NCBI RefSeq assembly: GCF_002355735.1
Contig: NZ_AP014879.1
Span: 496,001 to 560,000 of the forward strand
Direction of reading: 5' to 3'
DNA length: 64,000 bases
Origin: Sulfuricaulis limicola
Lineage (GTDB): Bacteria; Pseudomonadota; Gammaproteobacteria; Acidiferrobacterales; Sulfurifustaceae
A program made the translations under genes and the position numbers. How positions within the stretch are numbered: position 1 is the stretch's first letter; each line of letters opens with the position of its first letter. The notes under the pieces were generated by a model. It was not told where the DNA came from, ran no database searches, and saw nothing but the letters and a program-made list of their open reading frames with translations. Positions 10,127 to 18,461 of this stretch are shown piece by piece.

Positions 10127-11374
10127 ATGAAAGTCATCGCGGTAGCCAACCAGAAGGGCGGGTGCGGCAAGACCACCACCGCCATCAATCTCGCCGCCTG
10201 TCTCGGAAAAAAGCAACAGCGGGTGCTGCTGCTCGATCTCGATCCGCAGGGACACTGTACGCTCGGGTTCGGAGTGTTCAACGAGGACGCACGCGATCTC
10301 TACGATGTCTTTACCGGCGAGATTACCCTTGAAGAAATCATCCTGCCGGATGTTTTCACCGGCGTGGACGTGGTGCCGGCCACCAAAACGCTGCAGGCCG
10401 CGGAGAACCTTCCGGTGCGCCGGGATGAACGCGACCGGCTGCTGGCAAAATACCTAGCGCCGGTCCGCGACCGCTACGATTACGTCGTCATCGACTGCCC
10501 GCCTTCGATGGGGCTGCTCTGTTTCAATGCGCTGGCGGCGGCCGACTTGGTGCTGATCCCGATCGAGATGAGCCTGTTCGGTATGCACGGCATCGATCGC
10601 ATGTACGAAATCATCCGCGAGCTGCGCGAGCGCCACGGGCGCGACATCCCGGTGCGCGTGCTGCCAACGCTGGTCGACAGCCGCACGCGCCTGTGCCGGC
10701 AATTCCTGCGCGAGATCGGAGAGCGCTTCGCCGACGACGTGCTGCCGGTGATGGTGCAGTTCACGGTGCGCCTGAAGGAGGCCACGCGCCAGGGAATGCC
10801 GGTCATTGCCTACGACCCTGCCTCCACCGTTGCCGTACAGTACGGTCGCCTGGCGAACGAAACCATATCCATGTTGCAGGACCATGCCACGACAGACGGC
10901 GCGGGCGAACTCGGGACCCGCCTTCCCGATCCCGCCGTTGCCGTGCAGCCCGACCACCCGGCGAGCGAGACAACGACGCCTGTGCTGCAGAGCGATGTCG
11001 CCACAGACGGCACGGGCGAACTCAAGCCTCGCCTTGGCACCATGAAGCGCGTTTTCGAAGAGGCGCGCTCACGGCTGAGCCGGCAAGGAGGATTGCAGAA
11101 GGTGGTGCTGCGCTTCTACGACTTCACCGGCCGCGACGTGAAACTCGCCGGCAGTTTCAACGACTGGCGACCGGATCAGGGCGTCGTGACCCGCACGGAA
11201 AACGGCGTCGTGGAGAAGATCGTGATGCTGATGCCGGGGACTTATCAGTATCGCCTGGTCGTTGATGGCCTGTGGCAGGAGGATCCCTCCAATCCCGAGC
11301 AGGTGCCGAATTACTCGGGAGGATACAACTCGGTCCTGCAGGTCGAGGAGGAGCACGAAACAGAACACGCCTGA
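10127..11374 (+). CDS. ParA/Soj-type ATPase fused to a C-terminal glycogen-binding (CBM48/AMPK-beta-like) domain
   Basis: 415 residues. Residues 1-250 are a ParA ATPase: deviant Walker A KGGCGKTT (10-17) with the signature Lys10, LLLDLDPQGH, and Walker B YVVIDCPPSMGLL. Residues about 250-320 form a low-complexity linker containing a 36-residue direct repeat. Residues about 325-410 (VVLRFYDF...VKLAGSFNDWRPD...PGTYQYRLVVDG.W..DP) match the early-set/AMPK-beta CBM48 fold that binds alpha-glucans. ParA proteins position cargo on the nucleoid; the fusion suggests that the cargo is a glycogen granule or another glucan-associated body, which is inference. The ATG at 10127 follows CGGAGG at 10111-10116; the upstream in-frame start would lie inside the terminator. 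No ParB or parS is nearby. The next gene is a hexose-6-phosphate mutarotase. Confidence 0.88.
   Translation: MKVIAVANQKGGCGKTTTAINLAACLGKKQQRVLLLDLDPQGHCTLGFGVFNEDARDLYDVFTGEITLEEIILPDVFTGVDVVPATKTLQAAENLPVRRDERDRLLAKYLAPVRDRYDYVVIDCPPSMGLLCFNALAAADLVLIPIEMSLFGMHGIDRMYEIIRELRERHGRDIPVRVLPTLVDSRTRLCRQFLREIGERFADDVLPVMVQFTVRLKEATRQGMPVIAYDPASTVAVQYGRLANETISMLQDHATTDGAGELGTRLPDPAVAVQPDHPASETTTPVLQSDVATDGTGELKPRLGTMKRVFEEARSRLSRQGGLQKVVLRFYDFTGRDVKLAGSFNDWRPDQGVVTRTENGVVEKIVMLMPGTYQYRLVVDGLWQEDPSNPEQVPNYSGGYNSVLQVEEEHETEHA
10829..11035 (+). repeat. 108-bp degenerate direct repeat in the ParA-CBM linker
   Basis: Two in-frame units starting at 10829 and 10937. The first encodes VAVQYGRLANET...TDGAGELGTRL, the second VAVQPDHPASET...TDGTGELKPRL. 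A linker duplication within the gene, the second unit slightly shorter. Confidence 0.65.
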
Positions 11375-11440
11375 CGCCAGCTTGCGTCAGCGAGAATCCT
11401 CGCCCCTTGTTTTCTGACTGGCAGACCTGGCCATGGCTTT

Positions 11441-11467
11441 TTGTCAGGGCGTCGCAACCGGTACAAT
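11441..11467 (+). promoter_or_regulatory. Possible sigma70 promoter for the mutarotase gene
   Basis: TTGTCA at 11441-11446 and TACAAT at 11462-11467, spacer 15 bases (short; 16 if the -35 is shifted by one). It lies about 60 bases before the start codon. Weak candidate. Confidence 0.35.
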
Positions 11468-11529
11468 GGATTACATAACCTGACGTCCCATAAACCCTTC
11501 GTCGCCGATTCCGGCAGGAAACTTCCAGC

Positions 11530-12444
11530 ATGACCGATTTATCCGCAGCAAACGCGCGTTTTGGCCTGTCCGGCCGCATACGTTTCAAGGAAATTCCCGG
11601 CGGGCTGGTGGTCATGGAAGTTTCAAATATTCACGGCAACGCCGCCATTGCTATGCAAGGCGGGCATGTCATGAGCTGGCATCCGAAATCGCAGGTGGAG
11701 CCGGTGGTATGGCTGTCGCGCTTCGCCAAATTCGCGCCTGGCAAATCCATCCGCGGTGGCGTGCCGGTGTGTTGGCCGTGGTTCGGACCGCATCCGGCGG
11801 ATCCCGCGTTGCCGGCGCACGGCTTCGCCCGCACCGTGCCGTGGGAAGTAACGGCCACGCGCGAACTCGAGAATGGCGCGAGCGAAATCGCGCTGGCGCT
11901 GACCGAAACCGGCCAGGCGCGCGCCATGTGGCCGCATCGCGTCGGAGTTTCCCTGCGGGTTACCGTCGGTGCCACGCTCGAGATCGCGCTGATCACGCAA
12001 AACCGGGACGATCATGACCTCGTCATCGGCGAGGCCCTGCACACCTATTTCCAGATTGGCGATATCGGTGACATCCGCATCCGCGGCCTGGAGGGTTGCG
12101 AATACCTCGACAAGGCCGGTGGCGGCAGCGCGCGCCGGCGTCAGGACGGGCCGGTGGTTCTTTCCGCCGAGACCGATCGGATCTATCTGAACACGGAAGC
12201 CGAGTGCGTGATCGAGGATGCGCGCCTGCAGCGGCGCATCCGGGTGGCGAAATCGGGCAGCCGTTCGACCGTGGTATGGAATCCCTGGACCGCGAAGGCC
12301 GACAAGATGGGTGATTTCGGTCCGGACGGCTGGCGCCGCATGGTCTGCGTCGAGAGCGCCAACGCGGCGGAGAATCTCGTGACCCTGGTTCCGGGCGCTG
12401 AGCATCGTCTGTGGGTTCGATATGCCGCCGAAGCTTTGCCCTGA
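11530..12444 (+). CDS. D-hexose-6-phosphate mutarotase (YeaD-like aldose epimerase)
   Basis: 304 residues, the full length of the family. Conserved blocks: GGHVMSWHP, the RGGVPVCWPWFGPH signature, AHGFARTVPWEV with the catalytic His, and EALHTYFQIGDI. It interconverts alpha and beta anomers of glucose-6-phosphate and related sugars, feeding glycolysis and glycogen metabolism. It lies 155 bases after the ParA-CBM gene on the same strand, probably with its own promoter. Confidence 0.9.
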   Translation: MTDLSAANARFGLSGRIRFKEIPGGLVVMEVSNIHGNAAIAMQGGHVMSWHPKSQVEPVVWLSRFAKFAPGKSIRGGVPVCWPWFGPHPADPALPAHGFARTVPWEVTATRELENGASEIALALTETGQARAMWPHRVGVSLRVTVGATLEIALITQNRDDHDLVIGEALHTYFQIGDIGDIRIRGLEGCEYLDKAGGGSARRRQDGPVVLSAETDRIYLNTEAECVIEDARLQRRIRVAKSGSRSTVVWNPWTAKADKMGDFGPDGWRRMVCVESANAAENLVTLVPGAEHRLWVRYAAEALP

Positions 12445-12709
12445 TCGGCGCACACCAGGCGCCACGGACATTTTGCAACCAGACAAGGCCACAAAAAGGA
12501 AGCATTAAAGACGGATTCAGAGTAGTGGCAATGGACGCGGATCCCGCCACCGGAACCGGCCTGTCCTCAGGAAACGCGCGCGAATCCGGGACTAGTAATT
12601 TTTGTTGCCGTATCGAATATTGTGAATTGCGATCGGGTCCCGGGCTTAGTATCGTAACCGCTGTCAGTATCCAGATGCCCAACATTTTTTCCGGATTGAC
12701 CCCTCTCCC

Positions 12710-15586
12710 ATGACGCCAACAGCCTCCGGCCGCGAGACCAAGAACACGACCTGCTACATGTGTGCTTGCCGCTGCGGCATCCGCGTGACGCTCAAGGATG
12801 GCGAGATAAAATACATCGAGGGCAATCCCGATCATCCCATCAACAAAGGCGTGATTTGCGCCAAGGGCGCCTCGGGCATCATGAAGCAACACTCGCCGGC
12901 GCGCCTGACCAAACCGCTGCGGCGCAAACCGGGCAGTGAGCGTGGCGCCAACGAATTCGAGGCGATTTCCTGGGACGAGGCCTTCGCCATGCTGGAAGAG
13001 CGCCTCGGAAAAATCCGCGCCACCGATCCGAAAAAATTCGCCCTGTTCACCGGACGCGACCAGATGCAGGCGCTCACCGGCCTGTTCGCCAAGCAGTTCG
13101 GCACGCCGAACTATGCGGCACACGGCGGCTTCTGCTCGGTCAACATGGCGGCCGGCATGATCTACACCATCGGCGGCTCGTTCTGGGAGTTCGGCGGGCC
13201 GGACCTCGATCGCGCCAAGCTGTTCGTGATGATCGGCACCGCCGAGGACCATCACTCGAATCCGCTCAAGATCGCCATCTCCAAGTTCAAGCGCAACGGC
13301 GGCAAATTCATCTCGGTCAATCCGGTGCGCACCGGCTACTCGGCGATCGCCGACGAGTGGGTGCCGATCAAGCCCGGCACCGACGGGGCGCTGTTCCTGG
13401 CGCTGATCCACGTGCTCATCAAGCAGGGCCTGTACGACCGCGACTTCCTGGTGCAGTACACCAATGCCGCGCAGCTGGTGAACGTCAACAAGGACTCGAC
13501 CGAGTTCGGCATGTTCGTGCGCGCCGAGGTACCGGTGGAAGAGGGCTGTTTCGACCCGCAGAACAAGCTGTGGTGGGACCGCCATGCCGACAAGGCCGTG
13601 GTCACGCATACCCCCGGCGTTGATCCGTTCCTGCGCGGCGAGTTCGCGCTGCCGGATGGAACCAAGGTCAAGCCGGCGTTCCAGCTGCTGGTGGAACGCG
13701 TCAAGGACTACACGCCGGAATGGGCCAGCGCCATTACCGGTATTCCGGTGGAGACCATCACGCGCCTGGCCAATGAAATGGGCGTGACCGCGCGCGACCA
13801 GAAGATCGAGCTGCCCATCGCCTGGACCGACATCTGGGGCAAGGACCATGAAACCGTGACCGGCAACCCGGTGGCGTTCCACGCCATGCGCGGGCTGGCC
13901 GCGCACTCGAACGGTTTTCACACCATCCGCGCGCTATCGATACTGATGAGTATCCTCGGCACCATCGACCGGCCCGGAGGCTTCCGCCACAAGGCGCCGT
14001 TCCCGCGCCCGATCCCGCCCTGCGCCAAGACGCCGAAGGGCCCGGAAGGCGTGCGCCCCGGCAAGCCGCTGGATGGCATGGCGCTCGGCTGGCCGGCCGA
14101 CCCGGATGACCTGTTCGTCGACCCGGACGGCACGCCGGTGCGCATCGACAAGGCCTTTTCCTGGGAATATCCGCTGTCGGTGCACGGCCTGATGCACAAC
14201 GTCATCACCAACGCCTGGCGCGGCGATCCGTACAAGATCGACACGCTGCTGATCTTCATGGCCAACATGGCGTGGAACTCGACCATGAACACGGTCGAGG
14301 TACGCAAGATGCTGAACGACAAGGACGAGAACGGCGAATTCAAAATTCCGTTCCTGGTCGTGTGTGACGCATTCCAGTCGGAAATGGTGAGCTACGCCGA
14401 TCTGGTGCTGCCGGATACGACTTACCTCGAGCGCCATGACGTGATGAGCATGCTCGACCGGCCGATCTCCGAGTTCGACGGCCCGGTGGATGCGGTGCGT
14501 ATCCCGGTGGTGCCACCCAAGGGCGAGTGCAAGCCGTTCCAGGAAGTGCTGATCGAGCTTGGCACGCGCCTCAAGTTCCCGGCGTTCGTGGACGGCAAGG
14601 GGAACCGCAAGTTCAAAAACTATCCGGACTTCATCATCAACTACGAGATCGAGCCTGGCGCCGGCATCGGTTTCCTGGCCGGCTGGCGCGGCAAGGGCGG
14701 CGAGAAATTCATGAAGGGCGAGCCCAACCCGAACCAGTGGGAAATGTACGCCAAGAACAATTGCGTGTACCACCACGAGCTGCCCAGGTCGTTCCAGTAC
14801 ATGCGTAACTGGAACAAGGGCTATCTCGAATGGGCGCAACGCCACCGCCTGACGCGCTATGCCGAGCCGATCCTGATCCACATTTACTCGGACGTGTTGC
14901 AGCAGTTCCGGCTCGCGGCGCAGGGCAAGACCCAGGGCAAACAACCCCCGGCGCATCTGCGCAAGCGCATCGAAACTTACTTCGATCCGCTGCCGTTTTA
15001 CTATGAACCGCTCGAGGCCCAGCTCACCGACAAGCGCAAATACCCGCTCAACGCGGTGACGCAGCGGCCGATGGCGATGTATCACTCGTGGGATTCGCAG
15101 AATGCCTGGCTGCGCCAGATCCACACGCACAACTATCTGTTCGTGAATCCGAAGACCGCCGCCACCCAGGGCATCAGAGACGGCGACTGGGTGTGGGTGG
15201 AGTCGCCGTGGGGCAAGGTGCGCGGCATGTGCCGCTACAGCGAGGCCACCGAACCCGGCACGGTCTGGACCTGGAACGCCATCGGCAAGCAACCCGGCGC
15301 CTGGAATCTCGAACCGCGCGCGAACGAGGCGCGCAAGGGCTTTCTGCTCAATCACCTGATCTCGGAAGAACTGCCGTCGATGCCGGAAGGCGAACATCTT
15401 TCCAACTCCGATCCGGTGACTGGCCAGGCCGGTTGGTACGACGTGCGCGTGCGCCTCTACAAGGCCGACCCGGCGGAGGAAAAAGTCACCTGGCCCCAAT
15501 TCGCGACGCTGGCGCCGGTTCCCGGCCAGCCGGTACGGCATAAAAACTGGATGGCCTACGTGGCCGGCAAGATCCTGGGGGATTAG
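12710..15586 (+). CDS. soeA: Sulfite-oxidising enzyme molybdopterin subunit SoeA (DMSO reductase superfamily)
   Basis: 958 residues. An N-terminal [4Fe-4S] motif C15-x2-C18-x3-C22 is followed by the fourth Cys in GVICAKGASG; blocks such as FALFTGRDQMQALTGLFAKQFGT and the molybdopterin-binding C-terminal domain (HTHNYLFVNP...GIRDGDWVWVESPWG) follow. There is no twin-arginine signal, fitting a cytoplasmic enzyme. Length and the three-gene arrangement match SoeA of Allochromatium, which oxidises sulfite to sulfate in the cytoplasm and feeds electrons to quinone. Thiosulfate, polysulfide or tetrathionate reductase relatives are the alternatives. No clear ribosome binding site precedes this ATG. 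Confidence 0.85.
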   Translation: MTPTASGRETKNTTCYMCACRCGIRVTLKDGEIKYIEGNPDHPINKGVICAKGASGIMKQHSPARLTKPLRRKPGSERGANEFEAISWDEAFAMLEERLGKIRATDPKKFALFTGRDQMQALTGLFAKQFGTPNYAAHGGFCSVNMAAGMIYTIGGSFWEFGGPDLDRAKLFVMIGTAEDHHSNPLKIAISKFKRNGGKFISVNPVRTGYSAIADEWVPIKPGTDGALFLALIHVLIKQGLYDRDFLVQYTNAAQLVNVNKDSTEFGMFVRAEVPVEEGCFDPQNKLWWDRHADKAVVTHTPGVDPFLRGEFALPDGTKVKPAFQLLVERVKDYTPEWASAITGIPVETITRLANEMGVTARDQKIELPIAWTDIWGKDHETVTGNPVAFHAMRGLAAHSNGFHTIRALSILMSILGTIDRPGGFRHKAPFPRPIPPCAKTPKGPEGVRPGKPLDGMALGWPADPDDLFVDPDGTPVRIDKAFSWEYPLSVHGLMHNVITNAWRGDPYKIDTLLIFMANMAWNSTMNTVEVRKMLNDKDENGEFKIPFLVVCDAFQSEMVSYADLVLPDTTYLERHDVMSMLDRPISEFDGPVDAVRIPVVPPKGECKPFQEVLIELGTRLKFPAFVDGKGNRKFKNYPDFIINYEIEPGAGIGFLAGWRGKGGEKFMKGEPNPNQWEMYAKNNCVYHHELPRSFQYMRNWNKGYLEWAQRHRLTRYAEPILIHIYSDVLQQFRLAAQGKTQGKQPPAHLRKRIETYFDPLPFYYEPLEAQLTDKRKYPLNAVTQRPMAMYHSWDSQNAWLRQIHTHNYLFVNPKTAATQGIRDGDWVWVESPWGKVRGMCRYSEATEPGTVWTWNAIGKQPGAWNLEPRANEARKGFLLNHLISEELPSMPEGEHLSNSDPVTGQAGWYDVRVRLYKADPAEEKVTWPQFATLAPVPGQPVRHKNWMAYVAGKILGD

Positions 15587-15621
15587 TCTTATGAAAGGAC
15601 GAACGAAGTAGGGCTTCCGTT

Positions 15622-16353
15622 ATGACTCAACTCGCCTTGGTGATCGATCTCAACGTATGCGTGGGTTGCCACGCCTGCGTCACCAGCTGCAAGGAATGGA
15701 ACACCTCGGGCGCGGCCGGCTATATGTCCGACGACCGTCCGTACGGCGAGGACCCGACCGGTAATTTCTTCAACCGGGTGCAGACCTTCGAGGTGGGCGA
15801 GTTTCCCAACACCGAGACCGTGCATTTCCCGAAGTCCTGCCTGCACTGCGAGGACCCGCCGTGCGTGCCGGTCTGCCCCACCGGCGCCAGCTACAAGCGT
15901 CCCGAGGACGGCATCGTGCTGGTCGATTATGACAAGTGCATCGGCTGCAAGTACTGCGCCTGGGCCTGCCCCTATGGTGTGCGCGAAATCGACGAGCACC
16001 AGAAGGTCATGAAGAAATGCACCCTGTGCGTGGACCGTATTTACGATGCGACCCTGCCCGAGGCGGAACGCAAGCCGGCTTGCGTGATGGCGTGCCCGAC
16101 CAGCGCGCGCCTGTTCGGCGACGTGCACGATCCGAATTCAGCGGTGTCGATCGCCATCAGCGAGAACGGCGGTTATGCGCTGATGCCGGAGTGGGGCACC
16201 AAGCCGGCCAACCATTATCTGCCGCGTCGCAAGACGCGCATCAGGATCCACCCCGACGAACTGGTGCGCGCCGATAATCCGCTCAAGAAAGAAGGCGTGC
16301 AGCCCAAGCCGGATTTCCGCGAGCCGTCGCTGGACGACGTCACGAGCTGGTAG
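15622..16353 (+). CDS. soeB: SoeB, four-cluster iron-sulfur electron-transfer subunit
   Basis: 243 residues. Four ferredoxin-like cysteine groups: CVGCHACVTSCK, CLHCEDPPCVPVCP, CIGCKYCAWACP and CTLCVDRI...CVMACP, the DmsB/PsrB/NrfC pattern with four [4Fe-4S] clusters. It carries electrons between SoeA and the membrane subunit. No export signal. It begins 35 bases after soeA and is followed 18 bases later by soeC, so one operon. Confidence 0.9.
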   Translation: MTQLALVIDLNVCVGCHACVTSCKEWNTSGAAGYMSDDRPYGEDPTGNFFNRVQTFEVGEFPNTETVHFPKSCLHCEDPPCVPVCPTGASYKRPEDGIVLVDYDKCIGCKYCAWACPYGVREIDEHQKVMKKCTLCVDRIYDATLPEAERKPACVMACPTSARLFGDVHDPNSAVSIAISENGGYALMPEWGTKPANHYLPRRKTRIRIHPDELVRADNPLKKEGVQPKPDFREPSLDDVTSW

Positions 16354-16371
16354 CCACCCGGGGTCACGGCA

Positions 16372-17349
16372 ATGAATCCAGCATTCTCGGTTATTTTTCT
16401 GACGACCCTGATCGGCACCGGTCAGGGTCTGTTTCTGGCGCTGTACACCGCGCAGGCCTATTCGACCGTCGCGTTATTGCCGGCGCAGCCCGGCAGTTTC
16501 TATGCAGTGGGCAGCGCTATCGCACTGGCGCTGCTGATCGCGGGACTGATTGCATCGTTTTTCCATCTCGGACACCCGGAGCGTGCCTGGCGTTCGGCGG
16601 CGCGCTGGCGCACTTCCTGGCTGTCGCGCGAGGTGATTGTGCTGCCGGCGCTGATGGGCGCGGTGGCGGCCTATGGCCTGGTGCATTATTACGGTTGGGG
16701 CCTGGGCCTCATCGGGATCAACACCCCGGTCGAAGGCGATCTGGCGCTGGTCATCGGCGCCGGAGGCGTGGCGCTGGCGTTTCTGCTGTTTCTGTGCACC
16801 GGCATGATCTACGCCTGCATCAAGTTTCTGCAGGAATGGGCGACGTGGCTGACGGTGGTGAATTACACCCTGTTCGGTCTGGCCTCGGGGTTCCTGCTGG
16901 CGACCGCGTATGCTGCCTGGCGCGCGCCGGCGCTCATGTATTTCTATGGGGGCTGGACCGTGGTCGCCACGCTGGCCGTACTGGTCACGCGCGTGGTTTC
17001 GCTGATCCGTAATCGCCGCCTCAAGCACAAGTCGACCATCCAGACTGCCATCGGCGTGCGGCATGCGCGGATCGTCCAGAAGTCCCAGGGCTTCATGGGC
17101 GGGTCGTTCAATACGCGTGATTTTTTCCACGGCGTCGCGCCGCGGCTGTTCCGCTCGATCAAGTGGATATTCCTGGTGCTGGTGTTTCCGGTGCCGCTGG
17201 CGCTGCTGTTCGCCGGAATGATCCGGAACAGCCCCGTGCTGATTGCCGCCGCCTTTGTGGTTCAGTACCTGGGCCTGCTGGCGGAGCGTTGGTTCTTCTT
17301 CGCCCAGGCCAATCATCCCCAGAACCTCTATTACCAGACCATCTCCTGA
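16372..17349 (+). CDS. soeC: SoeC, DmsC-type membrane anchor subunit
   Basis: 325 residues with about eight hydrophobic helices (for example 5-30, 45-70, 88-110, 125-150, 160-185 and a C-terminal pair). SFFHLGHPERAWR is the DmsC/SoeC loop signature. It anchors SoeAB at the cytoplasmic face of the inner membrane and exchanges electrons with quinone. DmsC type rather than NrfD/PsrC type, which supports the SoeABC reading. Confidence 0.87.
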   Translation: MNPAFSVIFLTTLIGTGQGLFLALYTAQAYSTVALLPAQPGSFYAVGSAIALALLIAGLIASFFHLGHPERAWRSAARWRTSWLSREVIVLPALMGAVAAYGLVHYYGWGLGLIGINTPVEGDLALVIGAGGVALAFLLFLCTGMIYACIKFLQEWATWLTVVNYTLFGLASGFLLATAYAAWRAPALMYFYGGWTVVATLAVLVTRVVSLIRNRRLKHKSTIQTAIGVRHARIVQKSQGFMGGSFNTRDFFHGVAPRLFRSIKWIFLVLVFPVPLALLFAGMIRNSPVLIAAAFVVQYLGLLAERWFFFAQANHPQNLYYQTIS

Positions 17350-17426
17350 ACCGGCGGGGCCAGGCTGACATGAAGGACCTGCCGCTGCGCACGCATGAAC
17401 CATGCGAAACGCGACGGGGTCCGGGG

Positions 17427-17447
17427 CAGGAAATCCCCTGTTTTTTG
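17427..17447 (+). terminator. Weak terminator candidate after soeC
   Basis: Short stem CAGG/CCTG (17427-17430 with 17437-17440) with a 6-base loop followed by six T. The stem is short, so only a tentative call, but the position 78 bases after the soeC stop is reasonable. Confidence 0.35.
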
Positions 17448-17528
17448 CGACAAGTCAAAAGTTGATTGATTTAGTCTTCTATTATGGGATAATCAACCAT
17501 CAAATTTCTTTATCAGGGTGAGTTCAGT

Positions 17529-17822
17529 ATGCAAATTCCGCAACGTGACGGTGATGGTTATCTGGTCGATCGCGACGCGTGGACGCCAGAAATCGGGCGC
17601 GCCATGGCCGAGGCCGACGGTATCGCGCTCGACGACGTGAAGTGGTCCCATATCACGAAAGCGCGCGATTATTATGAAGAGTTCGGCGTGGTCCCGCCGA
17701 TTCGCAAATTCGCCAAGTTCATCGAGGAGGATCAGCAGGGCCTGTTCAAGCTCTGGATGACCGGCCCGATGAAACCGATCACCAAATACGGCGGATTACC
17801 AAAGCCAACTGGTTGCGTCTGA
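17529..17822 (+). CDS. tusE: TusE/DsrC-family sulfur carrier protein with one C-terminal cysteine
   Basis: 97 residues. DsrC/TusE fold: RDGDGYLVDRDAWTPEIG at the N-terminus, and the C-terminal arm ends GLPKPTGCV with the penultimate Cys96 that carries persulfide. The second DsrC cysteine, expected 11 residues earlier, is Thr (KPITKYGG region), so this is a TusE-type rather than a true DsrC protein. TusE takes part in sulfur relay to tRNA 2-thiolation; in sulfur oxidisers such proteins may also move sulfane sulfur to oxidation enzymes. Good ribosome binding site AGGGTGAG. It follows soeABC by 180 bases. Confidence 0.88.
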   Translation: MQIPQRDGDGYLVDRDAWTPEIGRAMAEADGIALDDVKWSHITKARDYYEEFGVVPPIRKFAKFIEEDQQGLFKLWMTGPMKPITKYGGLPKPTGCV

Positions 17823-17845
17823 ACAGATTGTGGTAAAGGCCTGAA

Positions 17846-17877
17846 ACAAAAAACCCCGCCATGGCGGGGTTTTTTGT
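17846..17877. terminator. Bidirectional intrinsic terminator between tusE and the convergent small gene
   Basis: CCCCGCC (17854-17860), AT loop, GGCGGGG (17863-17869), flanked by an A run on the left and TTTTTT on the right, so it can stop transcription from both sides. Confidence 0.9.
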
Positions 17878-17892
17878 TGGTGTAGCTGAAAT

Positions 17893-18207
17893 TTACTGGT
17901 TTTCTTTAGGAGCCGCAGCAATCGCGGCCGCGGGTTTGCGCCCGCGCGGGCTCCAAATGGATTGCCCCGTGAGTCCGCGGGTGTTCAGCTGTTCGGCGCA
18001 CTGCGTGGCATAGGCCAGCACGTCCTTGCGCGATCCGCAGCGATGTCCGGTGATGGTGGAACGGCCGCTTTCCAGCACATAGCGATACCAGTCCTGTCCT
18101 TGACCGCCATCCGGGGCGTCGGTTTTCTCGACGCGCGCAACCTTGAACGGGCGCGGCATGGAGGGGGAGGGGCGGCTGGTTTTTGCGCTGGCGGTAGTGT
18201 CGGTCAT
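17893..18207 (-). CDS. Small hypothetical protein
   Basis: About 104 residues from the ATG at 18207; a TTG at 18219 would add MAQT. Unrecognised. The middle part (WYRYVLESGRSTITGHRCGSRKDVLAYA...) looks folded, with two Cys and aromatic residues; both ends are polar and Ala/Pro/Lys rich. No signal peptide or membrane helix. It is convergent with tusE and shares its terminator. The ribosome binding site is weak for either start. Confidence 0.6.
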   Translation of the reverse strand: MTDTTASAKTSRPSPSMPRPFKVARVEKTDAPDGGQGQDWYRYVLESGRSTITGHRCGSRKDVLAYATQCAEQLNTRGLTGQSIWSPRGRKPAAAIAAAPKENQ

Positions 18208-18461
18208 CGTCTGGGCCAATGTCGTATTCCGCGATAAAGCCTGCGGAAGGGGTTAACACAGTAATAAATCAGGGAAAACGCGGCAAAACCGGTTGTCTGG
18301 AGCTGCCGTGACAACGAAAAATGCATTCTACCACAATGAGTTCCCCGATGGGACCCCTTGCGGACGGATATTTTCCAGTCGCCGGCTCTGAACCGCCTTT
18401 TGACGGGTCTTAAAGCCCCGGCAATGGAGGGTATTTGCGGGAATTCCGGAGTGTCCGGCGT

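Noticed and set aside
9694-10130. Small frames in the leader before the ParA-CBM gene
   Set aside because: They cross the intrinsic terminator, have no ribosome binding site and show Arg/Pro-rich noise composition.
10127-11374. Chromosome partition ParA (Soj)
   Set aside because: No parB, parS, rsmG or mnmG nearby and it carries a CBM-like domain not found in Soj.
12023-13921. Long minus-strand open frame (632 codons) opposite the mutarotase and soeA genes
   Set aside because: Antisense to two well-recognised genes; Arg/His/Gly-rich composition typical of shadow frames in high-GC DNA; no family motif.
17529-17822. A true DsrC of reverse dissimilatory sulfite reductase
   Set aside because: The second conserved Cys, 11 residues before the terminal one, is Thr; no dsrAB genes are near.
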